Positions 54,700 through 62,924 of a stretch of 64,000 nt of DNA are shown here, in pieces. The notes beneath the pieces are model-generated. The model was given only the letters and a program-made list of their open reading frames with translations, was not told the origin of the DNA and ran no database searches. Source of the stretch: Roseibium marinum (GTDB taxonomy: Bacteria; Pseudomonadota; Alphaproteobacteria; Rhizobiales; Stappiaceae); the NCBI RefSeq assembly GCF_002906165.1, contig NZ_PPCN01000001.1:1302001-1366000 (forward strand), given 5' to 3'. The position numbers were made by a program, and so were the translations under genes. Numbering within the stretch: the stretch's first letter is position 1; each line of letters begins with the position of its first letter.

Positions 54700-55344
54700 G
54701 TGACTTTTGTGGAATATGTGCTGATCGGTTATTTCGTCGGGGTTCTGACCACGGCACCGGTCGGGCCGGTCAATGTCATGGCCATTCAGCATGCGGTGCA
54801 TGGCGGGTTCCGGCAGGGGGTGTATGTCGGGATGGGCGCTGTTGTCGCCGACACGATCTTCGCCGCCGCCGCGATATTCGGCGTGTCCGCCGTCACCAAT
54901 TTCATCGAAGGCCAGATCAATCTCATCGAGATTGTCGGTGGTGCGCTGCTGATTGTTTTCGGGATCAAGATCTGGAATACGCATCCTCATCTGGACAAGG
55001 ACGGCAACGGCTGGAACCGCGGATTTCTGGGCGACGCCACGGCGGCCTTCTTCATGGCGATCACCAATCCGGGCGCGGTCATCGCCTTTATCGCGATTTT
55101 CGGCGGATTGGGTGAATTCCGGCCGTCTCCCGGAGACCATTTCGGGGCGCTTGTCATGGTTTCGGGAGTCGCCGGCGGCGCGACGACCTGGTGGGTCGTT
55201 GTCTCGGCCGCGGTGTCACGTTACAGGGCCAGGATCGATGACCGGTGGCTGGACCGGGCAAATCACATCGCCGGGTTCGTTCTGGTTGCCTTCGGCGCAC
55301 TGATCTATCTGAAACTGTTGCTGGGTCTTACGCTTCTGAAATAG
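54700..55344 (+). CDS. LysE family amino acid exporter
   Basis: 214 residues from a GTG preceded by AAAAGGA. About six spans. LIGYFVGVLTTAPVGPVNVMAIQHAVHGGFRQGVYVGMGAVVADTIFAAAAIFG is the LysE/RhtB N-terminal motif (PGP-like, here APVGPVN). A second half with FFMAITNPGAVIAFIAIFGGLG matches the conserved NP motif. It exports amino acids or related metabolites across the inner membrane. A copy of the dispersed repeat ends 39 bp upstream. Confidence 0.88.
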   Translation: MTFVEYVLIGYFVGVLTTAPVGPVNVMAIQHAVHGGFRQGVYVGMGAVVADTIFAAAAIFGVSAVTNFIEGQINLIEIVGGALLIVFGIKIWNTHPHLDKDGNGWNRGFLGDATAAFFMAITNPGAVIAFIAIFGGLGEFRPSPGDHFGALVMVSGVAGGATTWWVVVSAAVSRYRARIDDRWLDRANHIAGFVLVAFGALIYLKLLLGLTLLK

Positions 55345-55404
55345 GCTGACATTGCGGCGCCGGCATCCACCGCGGCCATGCAGGGGGCTCTTCGGTCAGG
55401 TGCG

Positions 55405-55434
55405 GGAATCACAAAGGCCGGACGTGCCGGCCTT
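55405..55434 (-). terminator. Candidate terminator after the 90-residue protein gene
   Basis: AAGGCCGG, a CACGT loop and CCGGCCTT form a perfect 8-bp stem on the minus strand, 26 bases after the stop codon at 55460. The following TTTGTGATT is only moderately T-rich. Confidence 0.45.
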
Positions 55435-55459
55435 CGTCAGGGAAGCGTTGCGCGAAAGT

Positions 55460-55732
55460 CTACTGAAGAACGCGGTTGACCGTGTAGTCGCCCTGCAGGA
55501 TACGGTCGGGCAGGCCTTCGGCCAATTTGGCGACGGCGTCTTCGCCATAGGCGGCCACAAGATCTGCAAGCGCCGTGAACATCGCCGCGTGAGCAACGGC
55601 GTCGGCATCGACGCCATTTGCGATGGCTTCTGCCCAAGCGTCAGAGATAAAGCCGAGAGCAGCACGCCTGATGTCTTCGTCTTCGGCAAATTCGGCTTCC
55701 ATCGCCGCTTCGGCATAATCGTCGTTTATCAT
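55460..55732 (-). CDS. Small acidic conserved hypothetical protein
   Basis: 90 residues, strongly acidic at the N-terminus (INDDYAEAAMEAEFAEDEDIR) and helical with many alanines (FISDAWAEAIANGVDADAVAHAAMFTALADLVAAYGEDAVAKLAEGL). The composition and ribosome-binding site (GGAAGCG before the ATG) support a real gene. It is likely a conserved cytosolic protein of Hyphomicrobiales; no function recognised. Confidence 0.72.
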   Translation of the reverse strand: MINDDYAEAAMEAEFAEDEDIRRAALGFISDAWAEAIANGVDADAVAHAAMFTALADLVAAYGEDAVAKLAEGLPDRILQGDYTVNRVLQ

Positions 55733-55922
55733 TCGCTTCCTTACCGGTCCTTCCCCAACGCTTTGGAGTCAACTCCAACGTGTCGCTGCCCGAATCTGAT
55801 GACTTGATCCTAGCACGGCTAACCGCGCTGATAAGCAACCGTAAACGCAAACTTAACGGCCACCCACAAATTTGATTCAAATGGTTAACCAACCCGTAAC
55901 AATTGGAGGATTTCCCGCCAAT

Positions 55923-56333
55923 TTATCGACCGTATCGGCTGGTAACGTCGCTGATAATGGTCTCGCCCTCGGTCAGATATTGTGCCATTGCGATACGTGC
56001 GGCTTCAGTGCAGTCTCTGTAAGCGACTGAGAAACCACGATAACCCTGGTTAAAACGTTCAATGAACCGGCGCCGCCGATTGTCGTCCAGCGTTTCGGCG
56101 TCCAGAAAATCCTCCATCTGGTCGCGCCAGCTCGGGGTATCGCTTTTCTTGCAGAGCGGGCGCAGAAAATGGAGGGCGCCGAAAATCTCGGACAGGCGCA
56201 TGAGTTGCTGCTCGAAAGGCGGTTCATCGGCCGAGCCGTCCTGTGCGGATACAACCTGACCCGCGCTTGTCAGGCCTATGACCGCAATGACCGCAACGCT
56301 GGCACAGACAGAACGTATGCACTGTTTCATCAT
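55923..56333 (-). CDS. TIGR02301 family exported protein
   Basis: 136 residues with a signal peptide (MMKQCIRSVCASVAVIAVIGLTSA). LMRLSEIFGALHFLRPLCKKSDTPSWRDQMEDFL and RRRRFIERFNQGYRGFSVAYRDCTEAARIAMAQYLTEGETIISDV match the TIGR02301 family, with two cysteines (LRPLC and YRDC) that may form a disulfide. The family is restricted to alphaproteobacteria and of unknown function. The stop lies downstream of the Nudix gene's opposite end. Confidence 0.8.
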   Translation of the reverse strand: MMKQCIRSVCASVAVIAVIGLTSAGQVVSAQDGSADEPPFEQQLMRLSEIFGALHFLRPLCKKSDTPSWRDQMEDFLDAETLDDNRRRRFIERFNQGYRGFSVAYRDCTEAARIAMAQYLTEGETIISDVTSRYGR

Positions 56334-56423
56334 GGGCCGATCATGCTCAACGGCAACTCATGCCGCAAGCACAATGAACGGTGATCCCAAGAATTGGCCG
56401 AGAGGGAGCTGGACGTTCCGGCT

Positions 56424-56846
56424 CTATCGGGCCATCAGACGCCGGATACGGTCCGGCGTGCCCGGTGTGGTCAGCCTGTCGTCCAGGCGGTCGGGCTCTA
56501 TCCACTCAAGGGCGACGGCATCGTCACCGGGTTCGGGGGGGCCGGACCGATAGGCTCCGCAGAAAACGGTGAGAATGAAATGCGCGCGAACGCTCCCGTC
56601 GGCGTCCCGCTGAATGGAATCGAAGGTTTCGGCGGGGGCTCCCAGGCGCGCCTTCACACCGGTTTCTTCCCGGAGCTCCCGTTCCGCGGCCTCGAGCAGT
56701 GTTTCGCCCAGCTCCACCAGCCCGCCGGGCAGGCTCCAGTGATCCTTGTAGGGGTCCTTGCCGCGCTTGATCAGCAGCACTCGTCCGTTCCTGTGGCACA
56801 GGACACTGACACCGACACGGGGAGCATCTGGATATAGCCTGGACAT
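56424..56846 (-). CDS. Nudix hydrolase
   Basis: 140 residues from the ATG at 56846; an in-frame TTG at 56885 overlaps the upstream gene. GGLVELGETLLEAAERELREETGV matches the full Nudix box GX5EX7REUXEEXGU, near residues 41-63. ALLIKRG-type strand HRNGRVLLIKRGKDPYKDHWSLPGG precedes it. It cleaves nucleoside diphosphate derivatives (ADP-ribose pyrophosphatase-like by length); the substrate is unknown. It is 35 bp behind the 170-residue protein gene. Confidence 0.9.
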   Translation of the reverse strand: MSRLYPDAPRVGVSVLCHRNGRVLLIKRGKDPYKDHWSLPGGLVELGETLLEAAERELREETGVKARLGAPAETFDSIQRDADGSVRAHFILTVFCGAYRSGPPEPGDDAVALEWIEPDRLDDRLTTPGTPDRIRRLMAR

Positions 56847-56881
56847 GGAGTGCCTTGGGAAATCTGAAGCAACGGGACGTT

Positions 56882-57394
56882 TCAAGCGAACAGAGCGTCG
56901 ATTTCCGCCTGGGCGCCTTCGCCCTCGTGCTGGGTTGCCTCCGGTTCGACATGACCGTGGATGACCGCGCCCGCAACGGAAATCAGCGGCTTGATCTCGT
57001 GGGTCGCGATGTCGGCGATTTCCGCCGCGACCACCGTAGGGGAAGGAGCCTGGCGCAGCCGGTCCTGGATCTGGCAGACCAGCCCGTTGATTTCAGCGAC
57101 CTGGGTTTCCAGGTGACTGCGCAATTTGGCAGGGGCGGCGTGATAGGCCAGAATGGCGAGATTCTTGTCCTTGAAGGTCGAATTCTCGAAATGACCGATG
57201 TAATCCAGCGGTTCCCACTCAAGCACATCCCCGGCGCAATCGGGCATTGCGGGAAGCATTTCAAGAAGCATCATCACTTCGTTGAAGTGATTGAGATAGT
57301 CGGTGGCAAGCCCCGTCTGGGGGTTGATGTTTGCCTGTTCCAGCCTGTCGGCTGCCAGATCTCCGGCGCCCAAAACTGGATCCAAACAGTCCAT
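56882..57394 (-). CDS. Conserved hypothetical protein
   Basis: 170 residues from the ATG at 57394 (GGGGAAAGG upstream). The sequence is helical throughout: LGAGDLAADRLEQANINPQTGLATDYLNHFNEVMMLLEMLPAMPDCAGDVLEWEPLDYIGHFENSTFKDKNLAILAYHAAP. YIGHFENSTFKDK and LEWEPLDY look conserved, and a His-Phe-Glu centre could be catalytic or metal-binding. No recognised family. Operon with the Nudix gene is likely. Confidence 0.7.
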   Translation of the reverse strand: MDCLDPVLGAGDLAADRLEQANINPQTGLATDYLNHFNEVMMLLEMLPAMPDCAGDVLEWEPLDYIGHFENSTFKDKNLAILAYHAAPAKLRSHLETQVAEINGLVCQIQDRLRQAPSPTVVAAEIADIATHEIKPLISVAGAVIHGHVEPEATQHEGEGAQAEIDALFA

Positions 57395-57781
57395 ACCTTT
57401 CCCCCGATTGTTGAATTTACGCTCTAGGCCACGGACCCATGAATGAGGATGAAATGGCATCGGAAATGGCGAAACCTGGCGAGGAAGGGCGTGCGGAGCG
57501 GGCTTTTTGCCCGGTCAAGCGTGCTGATACTGCGAGGTGAAGCCATTTCCATGTCCTCCGGATTTGACCCGATTACTCTTCCTCTGCGTCGCGAAAGGTC
57601 GGGAAATGCGCCACATTTCCTGCACTTCCACTCCTTGATGAGGAGCAATCCAATTCAAACCATTTCATGCTCATTTATGAGTTCGTGAGTTAGGCTACTT
57701 CCTTTTTATTTCCAATTACCTAACTTGGCAGTGCCGGATGAAGACCCGGTGGATGGATGTCAGGCAACGGAGAAACTCAAG
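57395..57781. other. Intergenic region between divergent genes
   Basis: 387 bases between the 170-residue protein gene and the YedK-type gene, holding both promoters. No LexA repeat (GTTC-N7-GTTC) was found in front of the YedK gene. Short in-frame stretches on either strand show no protein character. Confidence 0.5.
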
Positions 57782-58540
57782 ATGTGCGGCCGGCTCGCGC
57801 TCACCACCCCCCCCGACGCCGTGCGGACATTTTTCGGCTATGACGAGCGGCCGAATTTTCCGCCGCGCTACAACATCGCTCCGACCCAGCCGCTGGCGAT
57901 CGTCCGGCAGGACCTCGGCGGCAAGCGGCAGTTCCATCTTGTCCGCTGGGGGCTTATCCCCGCGTGGGCCAAGGATCCGGCAAGTTTCAGCCTGCTCATC
58001 AATGCGAGAGCGGAGACCGCATCGCAAAAACCGTCCTTCCGCTCGGCCATGCGCCACCACCGCTGCCTGGTTCCCGCTTCCGGGTTTTACGAGTGGCGGC
58101 GCACGCCCGGGGGCAAGCAGCCATTCTGGATCAGACCGGCCGACGGCGGCGTGATGGCTTTTGCCGGTCTGTGGGACACCTGGTCGGATCCTGACGGCGG
58201 TGACATAGACACCGGCGCAATTCTCACAATTCGGGCCAACCGGATGATGTCACCGATCCATGACCGCATGCCGGTGATCCTCAAGCCTGAGGTGTTCGAC
58301 ACCTGGCTGGACATTGCCCATGTGGACCGCCGAGAGGCCGAAAAACTGCTTCTGCCGGTAGAGGACGGTTTTCTGGTGGCGACACCTGTATCAAGCCGGG
58401 TCAACAAGGTGTCCAACGACGACGCGGATCTCCACGAGCCCGCTGAGATAGATGACCGGCCAGACGGCGCCGGGAAAGAGGCCAAAGCGAAGCGGACGGC
58501 AAAGCCGGACCCGGATGACAGTCAGCTCGATCTGTTTTGA
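57782..58540 (+). CDS. yedK: SOS response-associated peptidase family protein (YedK/HMCES-like)
   Basis: 252 residues starting MCGR: after Met removal the Cys2 is the catalytic nucleophile that cross-links to abasic sites. NIAPTQPLAIVR, LVRWGLIPAWAKD, NARAETASQKPSFRSAMRHHRCLVPASGFYEWR and SPIHDRMPVIL are family motifs with the conserved Asn, Glu and His. It protects single-stranded DNA at abasic sites by forming a DNA-protein adduct. The acidic C-terminal tail (EIDDRPDGAGKEAKAKRTAKPD) is strain-specific. No SOS box was found upstream. Confidence 0.93.
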   Translation: MCGRLALTTPPDAVRTFFGYDERPNFPPRYNIAPTQPLAIVRQDLGGKRQFHLVRWGLIPAWAKDPASFSLLINARAETASQKPSFRSAMRHHRCLVPASGFYEWRRTPGGKQPFWIRPADGGVMAFAGLWDTWSDPDGGDIDTGAILTIRANRMMSPIHDRMPVILKPEVFDTWLDIAHVDRREAEKLLLPVEDGFLVATPVSSRVNKVSNDDADLHEPAEIDDRPDGAGKEAKAKRTAKPDPDDSQLDLF

Positions 58541-58628
58541 GCCGCGAACACACCCGGTCCCGTCAGAATTGCCGTGCAATCGTTTCAAGGCCGCTGTAGG
58601 GGAAGGCTCTGCCGGTAAGGATGACCAC

Positions 58629-59486
58629 ATGAGCGACAACGACAACTTCGCCCCCCATGAGCATGACGCGACGGAAAACGAAGCTTTGGCGGAGGCCTAC
58701 AATCGTGGCCTGGAGCTCCAGAAAGCAGGCGATCTGAAGGGGGCGGAACAGGCCTACCGTCATGCCTTGACGCTCGATCCGGTGGATACCGGCGGTGTCA
58801 GTATTCGCCTGGCGGCCATCGGCGCGCAGGACGCGCCGGAAAAGATGCCCGATGCCTATGTCGCGACGCTCTTCGATCAGCATGCGGATGTCTTCGATGA
58901 CATCCTGGTGGATGAGCTTGGTTATTGCGTTCCCCTGCTTGTGCGGGATCTGATCCGCCGCCTGGAGATCGGGCCGTTCACCCGTCTGCTGGATTTGGGT
59001 TGCGGCACAGGCCTGACCGGCATGGCGCTTGCGGATTGCACTGTTCACCGGACCGGGGTCGACCTGTCCGAACGCATCGTCGAGCTGGCCTATGACAGGC
59101 AGGTCTATGACGATCTTTATGTCGGCGAGGCCGTGGAGTTTCTGCAGGAATTCGAGGAGGAAGACGGTTCGCGTCCGAACTGGGACCTGATCACCGCCAC
59201 CGATGTGTTCCCCTACCTCGGCGCCGTCGAACCGTTTCTGGCCGGCGCGGCCGGCCGGCTCGGGCAGGGTGGCTGTCTGGCATTTTCGACCGAGACGCTT
59301 CCCGAGGAGATCCTCGGCGGCCGATCCTATATGGTCGGCGCGAAAAATCGTTTTGCCCAGGGCGAGGCCTATATCCGGGCGGCGCTGGACGCGGCCGGGT
59401 TCGAAATCCTCGCCATGGAACCGATCACCGTGCGGCTGGAGGAGAACGACCCCGTGCCAGGCCACCTTGTCATGGCGCGGCGGTGA
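58629..59486 (+). CDS. SAM-dependent methyltransferase with N-terminal TPR
   Basis: 285 residues from the ATG at 58629 (AAGGATG context upstream). The first 60 residues hold one TPR motif (ALAEAYNRGLELQKAGDLKGAEQAYRHALTLDP). A methyltransferase domain follows: FTRLLDLGCGTGLTGMAL (SAM motif I), HRTGVDLSERIVELA (motif II) and NWDLITATDVFPYLGAVEPFLAGAAGRL (motif IV region). These TPR-methyltransferases are common in this group; the substrate is unknown. Independent of the YedK gene by an 88-bp gap. Confidence 0.87.
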   Translation: MSDNDNFAPHEHDATENEALAEAYNRGLELQKAGDLKGAEQAYRHALTLDPVDTGGVSIRLAAIGAQDAPEKMPDAYVATLFDQHADVFDDILVDELGYCVPLLVRDLIRRLEIGPFTRLLDLGCGTGLTGMALADCTVHRTGVDLSERIVELAYDRQVYDDLYVGEAVEFLQEFEEEDGSRPNWDLITATDVFPYLGAVEPFLAGAAGRLGQGGCLAFSTETLPEEILGGRSYMVGAKNRFAQGEAYIRAALDAAGFEILAMEPITVRLEENDPVPGHLVMARR

Positions 59487-59523
59487 CGCGCGCGCATCTG
59501 GATGCTACGCGTCGATGAAGTGA

Positions 59524-59958
59524 TCAACCGCTGCGCTTCATCTTCAGATGGGGTTCGCCGTCCGACGTTTTCTTGACCGCAATACCGTCTTCGCGAATGA
59601 CGCAGCTGACCCGGCTGCGATGAGCGGAAAAACTGTCGAACGTCACCACGTCGACCGGCTCGTCGAACTGCAGCGTCACACGAAAATGCCCGGACTGACC
59701 GACCCGGGAAAGCCCTCTGATGTCTCCGGAAAAGGCTTGTCGCATATAGACACCGCAAACCCGGTCGCCGACCGCGAAGGGGAGGGCCGGTCCGGCTGCG
59801 GACGCCGCGGCGCAGGCGGTGTTCCAGTCCTTGTAACCGTATTGGGCGGAAAGCAGCTCGAGCGCCTGGCTGTGCGAGAGCACCTGCCCCTTGGCGGCAA
59901 GAGCCGTGCGCAGGCGTCTGGCCTGGGTTTTGAGCGCGTCAACGCTGGGAAGCGTCAT
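59524..59958 (-). CDS. Small glyoxalase-superfamily-associated protein
   Basis: 144 residues. LKTQARRLRTALAAKGQVLSHSQALELLSAQYGYKDWNTACAAAS is the N-terminal domain often annotated as glyoxalase-related (Glyoxalase_8-like), characterised by the YGYKDWNT motif. The rest (FAVGDRVCGVYMRQAFSGDIRGLSRVGQSGHFRVTLQFDEPVDVVTF) is a beta-rich domain. Function unknown. It is convergent with the methyltransferase gene. Confidence 0.72.
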   Translation of the reverse strand: MTLPSVDALKTQARRLRTALAAKGQVLSHSQALELLSAQYGYKDWNTACAAASAAGPALPFAVGDRVCGVYMRQAFSGDIRGLSRVGQSGHFRVTLQFDEPVDVVTFDSFSAHRSRVSCVIREDGIAVKKTSDGEPHLKMKRSG

Positions 59959-60186
59959 GGGGATGCCTTTTCAAGAACGTCAGGCGGTAACAATGGGGCC
60001 CGCATTACCATCAGCCTGCACTTCCTTGTGAAGGTCGCTCAGCACAGCGAATGGAACTTCGCTGAAGGGATTCACCAAGGCTGTCTGCCCGCGGGCGGCC
60101 GGTTCCCTCAAACCGGCAACAGGCATAGGGACACAGGCAGGTGCTGTCAACGGCGCAAAAAGAAAGCCGCTGGCGCAGCTTTAGGT
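59959..60186. other. Intergenic region before the MITE
   Basis: 228 bases upstream of the glyoxalase-related gene. No gene or distinct motif recognised. A poly-A-like run (CAAAAAGAAAG) lies near 60160. Confidence 0.4.
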
Positions 60187-60190
60187 CTAG

Positions 60191-60454
60191 GGTCTGTGGA
60201 CAATTAGGTTTGGGTCGCGGCGCGAGCCGGATTTCGGTGTCCGAACAGGAGGAAAGTCCGCAGTGGTGCCGCCCACCACAAGGACTTTCCGACGCAGTCG
60301 GGACCGAAATCCGCCGCGTCTCGAAGAGATTTGGCGCAAAACGCCCATTTCGGCGTCGCAATGTCTTGAAAGGGAACACCCTTCCTGCGACCTTGCTTCT
60401 TGAACTGGGCGTTTTGCATCCAAACCTCGACCAAATCCTTATTGTCCACAGACC
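60191..60454. mobile_element. IS5-group-like MITE with CTAG target duplication
   Basis: The 264-bp element has terminal inverted repeats: GGTCTGTGGACAATTAGG at the left and, on the opposite strand, GGTCTGTGGACAATAAGG at the right, continuing TTTGG/ATTTGG. It is flanked by CTAG on both sides (60187-60190 and 60455-60458), which fits the YTAR duplication of IS5-group elements. The interior is too short for a transposase. It also holds a large fold-back: GGAAAGTCC pairs with GGACTTTCC, and GGATTTCGG with CCGAAATCC. It would need an IS5 relative in trans. Confidence 0.88.
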
Positions 60455-60552
60455 CTAGATGTGGTCCGGGAAACGGCTCCGACCTGACTTTTGCGGAAGC
60501 GGGCGTACCCGCTGCCGCCGGTTGCCGGGGGAAGAGTATCCCCGGGTGGAAG

Positions 60553-62016
60553 TCAGGCGTGGACCAGCCGCTTCAGGAGTTCGACTTCCTGGGAAAGAGC
60601 CTTGTCCTGTTTCACCATACCGTCGATCTTGCGGACCGCATGCAGAACCGTGGTGTGGTCGCGGTTGCCGAAGCGGCGACCGATTTCCGGCAGCGAACGG
60701 CCGGTCATGACCTTGGCGATATACATCGCGATCTGACGCGGACGGACGAGGACCCGGGCCCGGCAGGAAGAAAGGAGATCCGCCTTGGTGACGCTGAAAT
60801 GCTTGCAGACGACCTGCTGGATTTCCTCAACCTTGATCGAGCGTGGTTCGCCGATCCTCACCAGATCGTGGAGGGTCTTTTCGGCAAGTTCGAAGGTTAC
60901 CGGTTTTCTGGAGAGCTGGTTATGCGCGAAGAGCCGGTTCAGCGCTCCTTCCAGATCCCTGGCGGAAGCAATCACATAGCGGGCGATATAGTCTGAAACT
61001 TCATCCGGCACCGAAAAGCTGGGATGGGTCTTGCGGGCTGCCGCGATGCGCTTGTTGACGATGTCGAGGCGCAGGGCATAGTCCGTTGCCTGAATGCCGA
61101 TAATTTCACCCTTCTGGATGTATTGGCACAAGCCGGTGCCGAGCGTTTCGAGATCCTCCGGAGCGCGGTCCGCCGCCATGATGATCTGGGAGGGGAATTC
61201 CATCAGCAGTTCGAGCGTCTTGCTGAATTCCTCGTGACCCTGTTTGCCATGGAGAAACTGGAGGTCGTCGATCAACAGCAGGTCGATGGACTTCATGGCC
61301 TGTCGCAGCACCGGGAAAGCCGGTGTCCGCAGAGCGGGAACCAGATGGTACATGAAGAATTCCGCCGACAGGTAGGCCACATTCCGGCCGGTCTTTCTGG
61401 CCTGGCACGCCGCTGCCTGCAAAAGGTGCGTTTTGCCGATGCCGGTGGACGAGTGAACATAAAGCAAGTTCAGCGTGCCTTCATGGCCGGCCGCCATCTG
61501 GCGCACGGCGGCGCAGGCCAGGCTGTTGGACGCGCCTTCCGCGAAAGTGTCGAAAGTCAATTTCGGGTTCAGGGCCGCACCGCTCAGAAATTCGGTTGCT
61601 GAATCTTCACCCATGTCCGCAAGGCACGGGATTGCGGCAAGGCCTGATCCTGCACTGAATTGCGGTGTGCTGTTGAAGGGGGCGGAGCGCCCACTGATCC
61701 GTCGGGCCGTGATGGCTTTCGGGGCCTGGGGCCCTTCGATCTGGCGGGGGCGCAATGCGCCGCGAACGGTAAGCTCGATACGGTTGATATCGTCTTTTTC
61801 GCGTTTCCACAGACCGACGAGCTGTTTTTCGTAATTGCTCAGGATCCAGTTCTTCAGGAAACGGGTGGGAACGGAAAGGCGAACGGCGTCGCCCGTCGTT
61901 TCCTCGTGATTGACCCTGCCGAACCAGTTGGAGAAAATATCGTCCCCCAGTTCGTTCCTCAGTTCTTTCTTGACCCGATCCCAGGGATCTGAGTCGGCTA
62001 AAACCTGAAGCTGCAT
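60553..62016 (-). CDS. dnaA: DnaA-type replication initiator with altered AAA+ motifs
   Basis: 487 residues from the ATG at 62016 (AAGGAGG 8 bases upstream). Domain I is typical (DPWDRVKKELRNELGDDIFSNWFG). Domain III has SSTGIGKTHLLQ instead of the usual GGxGxGKTHL, so the first P-loop glycine is Ser. Walker B LLIDDLQFL and sensor II ARDLEGALNRL are normal. Box VII, normally ER(I/L)xSRxxxGL with the arginine finger, reads GTGLCQYIQKGEI, losing both arginines. Domain IV (VRPRQIAMYIAKVMTGRSLPEIGRRFGNRDHTTVLHA) is intact, so DNA binding should be normal. No rpsT is adjacent. It may be a second DnaA. Confidence 0.93.
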   Translation of the reverse strand: MQLQVLADSDPWDRVKKELRNELGDDIFSNWFGRVNHEETTGDAVRLSVPTRFLKNWILSNYEKQLVGLWKREKDDINRIELTVRGALRPRQIEGPQAPKAITARRISGRSAPFNSTPQFSAGSGLAAIPCLADMGEDSATEFLSGAALNPKLTFDTFAEGASNSLACAAVRQMAAGHEGTLNLLYVHSSTGIGKTHLLQAAACQARKTGRNVAYLSAEFFMYHLVPALRTPAFPVLRQAMKSIDLLLIDDLQFLHGKQGHEEFSKTLELLMEFPSQIIMAADRAPEDLETLGTGLCQYIQKGEIIGIQATDYALRLDIVNKRIAAARKTHPSFSVPDEVSDYIARYVIASARDLEGALNRLFAHNQLSRKPVTFELAEKTLHDLVRIGEPRSIKVEEIQQVVCKHFSVTKADLLSSCRARVLVRPRQIAMYIAKVMTGRSLPEIGRRFGNRDHTTVLHAVRKIDGMVKQDKALSQEVELLKRLVHA

Positions 62017-62924
62017 TGTGGCCTCCTTCATGGGGTGGGCGTGTGACGCCCTCTGTGCACAGTCTTTGAGCCGCGATTTACCGCTTCGCTGCCCGTTTGT
62101 TGTTTCCGGCCTGTGAACCCTTTGTAGGTCTCTTGACCGGCACGGCTTTTTGCCGCCTATGAGATAATATTAACCTTTGATTTACCATGTAAACAAATAG
62201 CTTATTCTTATAAGGTCATAGATCGTTCACATAGTAATTTTTGTAGATTTTTCTGAGCCGGAAAGTGAATTTTACATGGCGGATATTGATCTCCATCAAC
62301 GTCAGAACGTGACATAAGTCCTGACAGAGTTGTTTTTCTGTAGTCGATTCACCATTGCCTTTCGGTCAGGAAAAATCTTTAGCAAAAAATTAAGGAAGAG
62401 CAGAAATTTCTGAAAGTTTTCAAAAGGCAGATGCGAAAATAGTGAGTTTCATCAAGTCGGTTCCCATCATGATGCTGAAAAACTGGATATTTTTGACAGA
62501 GACGTCCCGTGGTGCCTGCCTCTTGCGAAACAGGTTTTTGGCCTGAATTTGACTCAAACCTGTCTGTCTTGCCCTCCACGCATCGCGAAGATGGGGAAAA
62601 CTTTTTGACAAAACCTGGGTAATTCAACCGGACGGTCAAATTTTCATCCGGCTGGATCGCCGCGAAAATTCTTTTCGGATCAGAATGCTGTCCGCAGGTC
62701 TCAATGTGATCGTTGCACTGTCACAGCTTGCCAGCGGCGTTAACTTAATCCACAGGGTCGCTGAAATTCCGGCAACCTGCCAAATATACTTATTGATCTG
62801 CCTTGCGGATCTTGTCTTAAACCGCGCTCCGGTTTTGCTGGCCGAATTTACATATGAGCGTCAGACTTCCCCAAGAATAACTGCAAGATCTTGACAATAG
62901 CGCCGGGACCCGGCGCGGATAGTC
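62017..62924. other. AT-rich non-coding region upstream of dnaA
   Basis: About 0.9 kb without a credible gene; the part near 62150-62420 is the most AT-rich in the window. A near DnaA box (TAATCCACA, one mismatch to TTATCCACA) lies near 62747 and a perfect FNR-type palindrome at 62286. Short open frames (62379-62639 minus, 62685-62894 plus) show no coding character. Perhaps an origin or regulatory region; the DnaA-box evidence is weak. Confidence 0.55.
62286..62299. promoter_or_regulatory. FNR/FixK-type palindrome
   Basis: TTGAT-CTCC-ATCAA matches the FNR/FixK consensus TTGAT-N4-ATCAA exactly. It is about 270 bp upstream of dnaA. A -10-like element at the usual -41.5 spacing was not found in either direction, so the target is uncertain. 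Confidence 0.5.

Noticed and set aside
62379..62639. 86-codon minus-strand frame upstream of dnaA (also 62685-62894 plus)
   Set aside because: Composition and sequence are not protein-like; neither is rpsT, which often neighbours dnaA in Rhizobiales.
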